In this document: positions 1 to 6,600 of the stretch, piece after piece
Layout of the letters: each line of letters starts with the position of its first letter
Position numbering within the stretch: position 1 is the first letter of the stretch
Origin: CAJCIY01 sp036379355
GTDB lineage: Bacteria > Actinomycetota > Actinomycetes > Mycobacteriales > CAJCIY01
Length of the DNA stretch: 12,842 nt
NCBI GenBank assembly: GCA_036379355.1
Contig: DASVGV010000014.1
Coordinates: forward strand, 1-12,842
Reading direction: 5' to 3'
Position numbers and translations under genes: made by a program
The notes under the pieces: generated by a model
The model's input: the letters and a program-made list of their open reading frames with translations, nothing else
Databases searched by the model: none
What the model was told of the DNA's origin: nothing

Positions 1-156
1 CGTCGTGGCGCGCCGCTCGCGGTCGACCGCGCCGAGCCGGGCACCCATCTCGTCGGTGCTCAGGCCGAGCCGGGCCGCCCACGCCAGGAGCGGTGACCAG
101 TCCGTCTCGCTCACCAGGACCCCGCCGATGTCGAAGATCACGGCCTGGACGGTCAT
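1..156 (-). CDS. HAD-superfamily hydrolase, N-terminal part (runs off the left edge)
   Basis: Only the first 52 codons are inside the window, read on the minus strand from an ATG at 156-154. The N-terminus reads MTVQAVIFDIGGVLVSE, the motif I of haloacid-dehalogenase-like hydrolases, with the nucleophile Asp in FDIGG. Such proteins are soluble phosphatases or dehalogenases acting through an aspartyl intermediate; the substrate cannot be inferred from this fragment. The cap domain and motifs II-IV lie outside the window. The gene is divergent from the peptidase-like pseudogene that starts at 212, with 55 bp between them. The HAD assignment is fairly safe because of motif I; subfamily and function are unknown. 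Confidence 0.75.
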   Translation of the reverse strand, partial: MTVQAVIFDIGGVLVSETDWSPLLAWAARLGLSTDEMGARLGAVDRERRATT

Positions 157-211
157 GCCGGAACGCTAGCGCCGGTGCGATGCTGATCGCCCACGGCAGT
201 GAGGGAAATCG

Positions 212-1029
212 ATGGCGGACAACTGGTTCGACAACCGCGGTCGCGACGACGTCCTCGCCGGCGGCGTCCGGCTGATCCCGGTCGAGACGCCGCACGGCAC
301 GCACCGCGTCTGGACCAAGCGGGTCGGGAACAACCCGGCGGTGAAGCTGCTGCTGCTGCACGGTGGTCCGGGGCGACGCTCGATCGCTTCGTCGACGAGG
401 TCGAGCAGGTTCGCGTCGCACTGGGGCTCGATGCCGGGAGCTTCTTCCTGCTCGGCCACTCGTGGGGAGGCATTCTCGCTATCGAGTACGCCCTGCGCTA
501 CCAGAAGCACCTCAAGGGCCTGGTCATCTCGAACATGATGGCGAGCATCCCGGCGTACAACGCCTATGCCCAGGCGCATCTCATGCCCGAGCTCGATCCG
601 GCGGAACTCGCCGAGATCCAGGAGATGGAAGCGACGGGGCGGCACACCGAGCCCCGCTACGAGGAGCTGCTCGCGGGGCACTACGAGCGGCATGTGCTCC
701 GGATGCCGCGGGCAGAGTGGCCCGAACCCGTGGTCCGGTCGTTCGCGCACATCAACCCCGACATCTACGTGCCGATGCAGGGCCCCAGCGAACTCGGCGC
801 ATCCGGCGCTCTCGCGGAGTGGGACCGGACGGCGGACCTGCCAGCCATCACGGTGCCGACCCTGACGATCGGTGCGGCGCACGACACCATGGACCCCGCG
901 CACATGGCTGAGATGGCGACACGCGTCGGCGACGGCACGCACGTGCACTGCCCGAACGGCAGCCACCTGGCGATGTACGACGACCAGCAGACGTACCTGC
1001 GTGGGCTGATCGACTTCCTCACACGATGA
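212..1029 (+). pseudogene. pip: proline iminopeptidase-like alpha/beta hydrolase, disrupted by an internal out-of-frame deletion
   Basis: The ATG at 212 has a GAGGG ribosome binding site at 201-205 and opens a frame reading through LLLLHGGPG (oxyanion-loop motif) to about 373. From there the homologous sequence continues in a different frame (GCG ACG CTC GAT from 373) as ATLDRFVDEVEQVR. It includes the nucleophile motif GHSWGG (Ser codon 460-462), the Asp of GAAHDTMDP and the His of GSHLAMYDD, ending at TGA 1027-1029. In family members about 38 residues separate HGGPG from the TLD-like segment, including the conserved DQxGxGxS strand and turn. Here they are absent, which suggests a deletion of roughly 110-120 bp with length 1 modulo 3. 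The family cleaves N-terminal proline or acts as tripeptidyl/amino-acid amidases in the cytoplasm. All three triad residues remain in the DNA but no single frame joins them to the N-terminus. A sequencing or assembly error remains possible. Confidence 0.8.
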
Positions 1030-1048
1030 CCACCAGTACGGTGCGATC

Positions 1049-1792
1049 GTGACGACGACATCCGACTACGTGCAGTCCGCATCTGCCCGCATCAGCACTC
1101 TCGGTGCGGCCTTCTACTTCGTCCCGGAGACCGTCGCGGTCGGCAAGGAGCACGGCCTGGACGGCTTCCGCTTCTACGTCCTTGGCCGCGGTGGCGTGCT
1201 CGGCGATGTGGAGGCGCCCGTGATCGGGAGCGCCTTCGGCTACTGGAACCCCTCGTTGATCGACCACATCTGGAACAGCGCGAAGGAGCGGGCCGACCTC
1301 TCGCCCCGCGAGTGCGGCCGGCTCTACCTCGAGTGCTCGGCCGAATTCGGACGCCAGAAGTTCGCGGATGTGGCCGGACTGCAGGCGTTCTGCGACGCCG
1401 CGCAGAAGATCCACGAGGCAACGAACGTGGCCGGTCTCTCGCTCTACGCCGGATACGTCGCCGAGCCGCTCGCCCGGGACCTGCCGGGCCGCGCCATGCA
1501 GCTGGTCACGATCCTGCGCGAGTTCATGGGAAGTGCGCACCTCGTCGCGGTGCTCGCCGTCGGGCTCGAGCCGAAGGTGGCCCACGGTGTCCGCCGCCCC
1601 GAGATGTGGGAGGCGTTCGGCTACGGCGGCGAGCCGGCGCCCGCGGACACCCCGGAGGTGCGGGCGTTGCTCGCCGACGCGGATGCGCTGACGCAGCGGC
1701 TCATCACGCCGGCGTACGCGGTTCTCTCCGAAGCAGAGCAGGGCGTCGTGCTGGCGGGGCTGGAGGCGATGGGGTCCGCAGCGAGCGCCTAG
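1049..1792 (+). CDS. SCO6745-family protein, function unknown
   Basis: A 247-residue soluble protein starting at GTG 1049, 20 bp after the peptidase pseudogene. No clear Shine-Dalgarno is visible, so it may depend on upstream translation or read-through. The sequence resembles the actinobacterial SCO6745 family: an N-terminal FYFVPETVAVGKEHGLDGF helix pair, a GRGGVLGDVEAPVIGSAFGYWNP stretch near residues 46-70, and a helical C-terminal half. The family has been described as having a helix-turn-helix-like fold, but I see no obvious DNA-recognition helix. No signal peptide or membrane segment is visible. Its TAG stop overlaps the TAG stop of the convergent alkB gene in one CTAG. Family assignment is from memory of the conserved pattern; biochemical role is unknown. 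Confidence 0.7.
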   Translation: MTTTSDYVQSASARISTLGAAFYFVPETVAVGKEHGLDGFRFYVLGRGGVLGDVEAPVIGSAFGYWNPSLIDHIWNSAKERADLSPRECGRLYLECSAEFGRQKFADVAGLQAFCDAAQKIHEATNVAGLSLYAGYVAEPLARDLPGRAMQLVTILREFMGSAHLVAVLAVGLEPKVAHGVRRPEMWEAFGYGGEPAPADTPEVRALLADADALTQRLITPAYAVLSEAEQGVVLAGLEAMGSAASA

Positions 1793-2418
1793 CCGTGAGC
1801 TCCGGCGGGACCGGAGTGGCGGAAGGTCAGGGACATCCGGGCGCCGACGAAGCGACGCACCTTGGGGACGACGTGCTGGAAGTCGTGCTGGCAGCGGCCA
1901 CCCATGACGACGAGGTCGCCGGCCCCGGGGGTGAGCTGCAGGACGGTCGGCCCGCCGCCGTACGGGCGGACCCGGAACGGCCGGCGCGCCCCGAGGCTGA
2001 CCGTGACGACGAGCGGGCTCTGGTGGGTGAGGCGTACCCGGTCGCCGTGCCAGGCGACCGAGTCGCGGCCGTCGCGGTAGAGGTTGACGGCGACCCGGTC
2101 GAAGTCCGTGCGGTAGGCGGCCGATACGGCCGTACGCATCTGGTCGACGGCCGGCGGCAGGGTCGCGAGGTCGGGCCACTGGGCCACGATCCGCGGCTCG
2201 GCCACCTCGTGGTCCCACATCTGGCGCGTGCGCTGCGGCAGCCACGGTGCAGTGTCGGTCAGGGTGTCGAGGAGCGCGTCGCCGCCGTGGACCCACCCGG
2301 GCAGGTAGTCGATCCAGCTCGTCGCGTCGAGCCGGATGCGGGTACGGCCCGAGAGCTGCGGGTCGATGGCGGTCTGCTCGTCGAGGTCGAGCAGCGAGGG
2401 CTGCCAGGTGACGCTCAC
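1789..2418 (-). CDS. alkB: AlkB-type alpha-ketoglutarate-dependent DNA dealkylating dioxygenase
   Basis: This 209-residue protein starts at GTG 2418-2416 behind a strong GGAGGAGAA site (2422-2430). It has the full Fe(II)/2-oxoglutarate set: HGD (H124, D126) in NLYRDGRDSVAWHGD, the distal His H182 in FQHVVPK, and R194 and R200 in ARMSLTFR, which bind the cosubstrate. It resembles the short AlkB/ABH2-like proteins of actinobacteria, which oxidatively remove alkyl groups such as 1-methyladenine and 3-methylcytosine from DNA; some also act on RNA. It is divergent from the translesion cassette, and the LexA box at 2489-2504 lies about 70 bp upstream of its start, so it might share SOS control, although the visible promoter points the other way. 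Length is normal and no catalytic residue is missing. Confidence 0.93.
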   Translation of the reverse strand: MSVTWQPSLLDLDEQTAIDPQLSGRTRIRLDATSWIDYLPGWVHGGDALLDTLTDTAPWLPQRTRQMWDHEVAEPRIVAQWPDLATLPPAVDQMRTAVSAAYRTDFDRVAVNLYRDGRDSVAWHGDRVRLTHQSPLVVTVSLGARRPFRVRPYGGGPTVLQLTPGAGDLVVMGGRCQHDFQHVVPKVRRFVGARMSLTFRHSGPAGAHG

Positions 2419-2448
2419 CCGTTCTCCTCCACAGATCCACGACCGGGC

Positions 2449-2479
2449 TTGACGGCCTGTCGTACCCCCGCGTTAGGGT
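2449..2479 (+). promoter_or_regulatory. candidate promoter of the translesion cassette
   Basis: TTGACG at 2449-2454 matches the -35 hexamer and TAGGGT at 2474-2479 fits the actinobacterial TANNNT -10, with a 19-bp spacer (18 if TTAGGG at 2473 is used). The predicted transcription start, near 2486, lies at the left edge of the LexA box, the classical place for a repressor to block initiation. This would leave a leader of roughly 215 nt before the DUF6504 start. It is read from consensus only. Confidence 0.55.
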
Positions 2480-2488
2480 TCTCCTTGT

Positions 2489-2504
2489 TCGAACACGCGT
2501 TCGA
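2489..2504. promoter_or_regulatory. LexA-binding SOS box
   Basis: TCGAACACGCGTTCGA is a perfect match to the actinobacterial SOS box TCGAAC-N4-GTTCGA, with two exact 6-bp inverted arms. It sits 10 bp downstream of the TAGGGT -10 and about 197 bp upstream of the DUF6504 start, and about 70 bp upstream of alkB on the other strand. LexA bound here should repress the plus-strand error-prone polymerase cassette until RecA-stimulated LexA self-cleavage. A separate TCGAAC half-site at 2514-2519 has no matching partner arm. Confidence 0.9.
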
Positions 2505-2541
2505 CCGCGGACTTCGAACATAGCCCATTCCCGGCCGGCGG

Positions 2542-2669
2542 TCCCGACCCCCGCCGGTCGGGAGGGGCGGCCACCGACTCCGGGCGGGGGCGTGGGGAAG
2601 CGCACCCGCCCGGACCGGTCGGCGACCTGCCGCCTTCCCCCGGGCAGGTGCCGTGCCCCGGCCCGGGGC
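2542..2669 (+). promoter_or_regulatory. hairpin-rich leader of the translesion cassette
   Basis: Three GC-rich inverted repeats lie in tandem between the SOS box and the first ribosome binding site. TCCCGACC (2542-2549) pairs with GGTCGGGA (2556-2563) across a 6-nt loop. ACCTGCC (2625-2631) pairs with GGCAGGT (2643-2649) across 11 nt. GCCCCGG (2655-2661) pairs with CCGGGGC (2663-2669) with one base between. No uridine tract follows any of them, so they are not typical intrinsic terminators. They may fold the long 5' leader; in such GC-rich DNA some hairpins are expected by chance. Confidence 0.35.
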
Positions 2670-2689
2670 GCGGTCCGCTGCGCACGCCG

Positions 2690-2698
2690 GGAGGTGAT
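2690..2698 (+). promoter_or_regulatory. perfect Shine-Dalgarno sequence that fixes the DUF6504 start
   Basis: GGAGGTGAT is an exact nine-base complement of the 16S rRNA 3' end and stands 3 nt before ATG 2702. It makes ATG 2702 far more likely than the in-frame GTG at 2648, which lies inside a predicted hairpin and has no good site. Confidence 0.8.
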
Positions 2699-2701
2699 CG
2701 C

Positions 2702-3034
2702 ATGACCCGTTGCCATGCCGACCCGGTCGAGGTCGTCCGCCGCGACGACGAGCCCCGGCAGTTCCTGTGGCGCGGCCGGCTGTACGTCGTGTGCACCGTC
2801 CTCGACCGGTGGGTCGAGAGCGTCCCGTGGTGGCGCGGGTCGGCCGTGACCGCGCTGCACTCCGGCGCCGCGGGCGCCCGGGGCGCCGGCATCCCGGGCG
2901 GTCTCGGGCTCGCCGACGACCGCGAGGTCTGGCGCGTCGAAGCGGCCGCGGGACGGATCGGCCGACGAGGGGTCTTCGACCTCACGCTCCTGCCCGACGA
3001 CGGCCGCTGGCTCCTGACCCGGGTGCACGACTGA
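2702..3034 (+). CDS. DUF6504 family protein, first gene of the SOS translesion cassette
   Basis: A 110-residue protein, MTRCHADPVEVVRRDDEPRQ onward, resembling the DUF6504 family found in actinobacteria beside DnaE2/DinB genes. Visible features are FLWRGRLYVVCTVLDRWVE (residues about 21-39), a WW pair, a Gly/Ala-rich middle, and a C-terminal strand pattern EVWRVEAA...GVFDLTLLPDDGRWLLTRVHD. It looks like a small all-beta cytoplasmic protein with no signal peptide. No catalytic motif is recognisable. It is the first reading frame after the LexA box, with a perfect Shine-Dalgarno sequence, and the HEPN gene follows after 13 bp. A role as an accessory factor of translesion synthesis is inferred from position alone. 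Confidence 0.85.
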   Translation: MTRCHADPVEVVRRDDEPRQFLWRGRLYVVCTVLDRWVESVPWWRGSAVTALHSGAAGARGAGIPGGLGLADDREVWRVEAAAGRIGRRGVFDLTLLPDDGRWLLTRVHD

Positions 3035-3047
3035 TGGGCGGCGTCTG

Positions 3048-3632
3048 ATGGGTGCCGCCGTGCTCGACGAGCGGCGTCCGGCGGCGCCGGTCGCACCCCG
3101 TACCGCGTCCCCCACCCCACTCCGTACCGCACCCGTGACCGGGCCCCTGACCGCCGTCGCTCCGAGGAGCGTGCCCGTGCCTGCCTCCGCCCTGCCCCGC
3201 CGCACGCCGGCCGCCCTGCTCGACTCCGCCCGCGTCGGGGTGCTCGAGGCGGTGGCCGCGCCGGAACCGGCCGACCGTTACGTCCGTGCCCACCTCGCCG
3301 CGCTCCGCGCAGCGGCGGCGGTGCTCGCCGCCCGTGCCCGCCCGTCCCGGGGCGGTGGACGGCGGCGGTCGTCCACCGTCTGGACCCTGCTGCCCGTCGT
3401 CGCCCCCGAGCTGGGGGAGTGGGCCGCCTTCTTCGCCGCCGGTGCGGCCAAGCGGGCGGCCGCGGAGTCCGGGCTCGTCCACGCCGTCACCGCGCGGGAG
3501 GCCGACGATCTCGTCCGCGACGCGCAGTCCTTCCTCGAGCTGGTCGAGTCCGGCCTCGGCCTCGACCCGGGCCTGTTCCATGCGGACGGCACCGCCACCG
3601 TCGACCCGGCCGCATCCCCGCCGGCGGGGTGA
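3048..3632 (+). CDS. SAV_6107-family HEPN domain protein
   Basis: A 194-residue protein with a Pro/Ala-rich low-complexity N-terminus (about residues 1-52) and a helical HEPN-like domain (about 55-168). The domain contains RYVRAHLAALRAAAAVLAAR, VWTLLPVVAPELGEWAAFFA and VTAREADDLVRDAQSFLELVE, the pattern of the SAV_6107 HEPN family. The ATG at 3048 has only a weak upstream site. An in-frame GTG at 3177, preceded by GAGGAG (3164-3169), would give a 151-residue form that begins close to the domain and may be the true start. HEPN domains bind nucleotides or RNA and some are RNases, but I do not see a convincing RNase active site here. It lies 13 bp after DUF6504 and 7 bp before the polymerase gene, so co-transcription is very likely. 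Function is unknown. Confidence 0.82.
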   Translation: MGAAVLDERRPAAPVAPRTASPTPLRTAPVTGPLTAVAPRSVPVPASALPRRTPAALLDSARVGVLEAVAAPEPADRYVRAHLAALRAAAAVLAARARPSRGGGRRRSSTVWTLLPVVAPELGEWAAFFAAGAAKRAAAESGLVHAVTAREADDLVRDAQSFLELVESGLGLDPGLFHADGTATVDPAASPPAG

Positions 3633-3639
3633 CCCGGTC

Positions 3640-6600
3640 GTGCCCGACCCGTACGTCCACCTGCACGTGGCGTCCGGTTACTCCCTCCAGTACGGCACCG
3701 CGCACCCCCGCGATCTCGTCGCCCGCGCGGCCGATCACGGGATGGACACCCTCGCGCTCACCGACCGGGGCGGCCTGTACGGTGCCGTGCGATTCGCCAC
3801 CGCCTGCCGGTCCGCCGGTATCCGTCCCGTGCTCGGCGTCGACCTCGCCGTCGCCTCCACTGCCGATGCGCCGCCCCGCCGCACCACCCGATCCCCCGTC
3901 CGCGGCGGTGCGGCGGTCGAGGACCCGTCGATCCCGCGGGTCGTCGTCCTCGCGGCCGGGCGGGCGGGCTATGCCCGGCTCTGCCGGCTCGTCAGCGCCG
4001 TTCACCTCGACCCCCGGCGCGGCGGCGAGCGGGGGCGGCCGCTCGCCAGCCTGCCGCTGCTCGCCGAGCACCTCGCCGCGGCCGGCGCGGGCGAGCTGGT
4101 CGTCCTGCTCGGCCCGGCGTCCGACGTGGGCCGGGCGCTGGCCGCTCGCCGCCTCGACCGAGCCGGTGCACTGATCGCCCGGTGGCGGTCGATGACCCAT
4201 CCCGGAGACCTCGTCCTCGAAGCCGTCCACCACCGCGCGTACGCCGGCGAGGCCAGCCGGGCCGCTGCCGTCCGCATCGCGGGGTTCGCCGCGGACCAGC
4301 GCCTGCCCGCCGTCCTCACCAACGCCGTGCGCTACCTCGACCCCGCCGACGCTCCCGTCGCCGACGTGCTCGACGCCGCCCGCCGGCTCGTCCCGCTCGA
4401 CGACCGGCACGCGGACCGCCCGAACGCCGAGGCCTTCCTGAAGCCGGGCAAGCTCATGGCCGACCTGGCCGAGGACGTCGCCCGCGCCGCCGGCGACCGC
4501 GACCCCACCGGCGTCCGGTTGCTGGCCGCGACGAGACGGCTCGCCGACCGCTGCGCCCTCGACCCGGAGCGCGACCTCGGCATCGGCACCCTCCACCTGC
4601 CCGAGCTGGTCCTCACCCGCCCCGACGGCATGCGGGCGGCGACCGACGACACCGCCTTGCGCGCGCGGTGCGAGGCGGGACTCGGGCGGCGGGCGATGCC
4701 CGCGACGGCCGCGGTCCGCGAGCGCCTCGACACCGAGCTGGCGATGATCGCGAGCCTGGGCTACGCCCCGTACTTCCTCACCGTCGCCCGCGTCGTCGAC
4801 CTGATCCGCGACCTGGGGGTCCGGGCCGCGGCGCGGGGGAGCGGCACCGGCAGCCTGGTCACCTATCTCACCGGCGTGTCCGACGTCGACCCGATCCGCT
4901 ACGGCCTGCTCGTGGAGCGGTTCCTCTCGCCGCTGCGCCAGGAGCTGCCGGACGTCGACATCGATGTCGAGTCCGCCCGCCGCACCGAGGTCTACGAGCA
5001 GATCCTCGCGGCCTTCGGTGGGGAGCGGGTCGCGTGCGTCGCGATGCTGGACACCTACCGCGCCCGGCACGCGGTCCGTGACGTGGGGGCCGCGCTCGGC
5101 CTGCCGCCGGCGGAGATCGACACCATCGCCAAGGCGTTCCCGCACATCCGCGCGAGCCAGCTGCGCGCCGCCCTGCGCGACCTGCCCGAGCTGCGGGCCT
5201 CGGGGCTCGGCGACGGGCGCTACGACCTGCTGTTCCGCCTTGCCGAACGGCTCGACGGCCTGCCCCGGCACATCGCCCTGCACCCCTGCGGCGTCCTGCT
5301 GTCCGACGCGACGCTGCTGGACCGCACCCCGGTCGAGGCGAGCTTCGCCGGCTTCCCGATGAGCCAGTACGACAAGGACGACGTCGAAGCGATGGGCCTG
5401 CTCAAGCTCGACGTCCTCGGCATCCGCATGCAGTCGGCGATCAGTCACTGTCTCGCCGAGGTCGAGCGCGTCGACGGCACCCGCCCCGACGTGGACGGCG
5501 CGCCCCGCGACGACCCGGCGACCTTCGCACTGATCCGGTCCACCCGCACCCTCGGGTGCTTCCAGATCGAGTCGCCGGGGCAGCGCGAGCTCGTCGGGAA
5601 GTTCGCGCCGCAGACCTTCGACGACCTCATCGTCGACATCAGCCTCTTCCGGCCCGGGCCGGTCAAGAGCGACATGGTCCGGCCGTTCCTCGAGGCCCGG
5701 CAGGGCTGGCGGCCACCCACCTACCCGCACCCGTCGCTGGAACCCGCACTGGCCGAGACGTACGGCGTCGTGGTCTTCCACGAGCAGGTGCTGAAGCTCT
5801 TCGCGATCGTCACCGGGTGCTCGCTCGCCGAGGCCGACGAGTTCCGCCGGGCCCTCGGCGACCCCGACCAGCAGGCCGAGGTCCACCAGTGGTTCGTCCC
5901 GGCGGCGCGGGGCCGCGGCTACGACGAGGCGAGCATCGCGACGATCTGGGCGATCCTGCAGGCGTTCGCGTCGTTCGGGTTCTGCAAGGCGCACGCCGCG
6001 GCCTTCGCCCTCCCGACCTACCAGTCTGCCTGGCTCAAGGCCCACCACCCGGCGGCGTTCCTCGCCGGGGTGCTCACCCACGACCCCGGCATGTACCCCA
6101 AGCGGCTGATCCTCGACGACGCCCGCCAGCTCGGCATCGCGATCCTCGGCCTCGACGTCAACGCCTCCGACGGCGCCTACCGGGTCGAGAAGGTGGGCGC
6201 GCTCGACGAGCCACCCCCCGAGATCCTCGACCAGCTCGGCGACCCGACCCGCGGGCCCCGCGACGCCGACCCGCACGTGGGCCGGGAGCTGCCGCAGTTC
6301 CGCGACTACGGCATCCGGCTCGGTCTCGACGACGTCCAGGGCATCACCGACGCCGAGGTCGCCCGGATCGTCGCCGGCCGGCCCTACCGCACGCTGGCCG
6401 ACTTCTGGTTCCGCGCGGCCCCCTCCCGGCCGGTCGCCGAGCGGCTGGTGCTCGCCGGGGCGTTCGACAGCCTCTACGGACTCGGCTCCACCGTCCCCGG
6501 CCGGCGTCGCGGTCAGGTCACCCGCCGCGACCTGCTGCTGCAGACCGTCGAGCTCGCCGCAGGCGCTCGCGGTATCCCTCGCCGGCGAGGGCAGCCGGCC

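Noticed and set aside
2514..2519. A second TCGAAC half-site near the SOS box
   Set aside because: Bases 2524-2529 do not form GTTCGA, so it is not a complete operator; it may be chance or a remnant.
2648..2701. An upstream in-frame GTG start for the DUF6504 gene
   Set aside because: The GTG at 2648 lies in a predicted hairpin without a ribosome binding site, whereas ATG 2702 has a perfect one and begins the family-like sequence.
1019..3205. A 728-codon minus-strand frame spanning several genes
   Set aside because: It runs antisense to the SCO6745, DUF6504 and HEPN genes and out of frame through alkB. All of those have family-level support, while this frame has only low-complexity Arg/Pro/Gly sequence.
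3270..3300. RYVRAH in the HEPN protein as an HEPN RNase R-x4-H motif
   Set aside because: It lies in the first conserved helix of the domain and not at the usual place of the catalytic motif near the end of the domain, so nuclease activity is not claimed.
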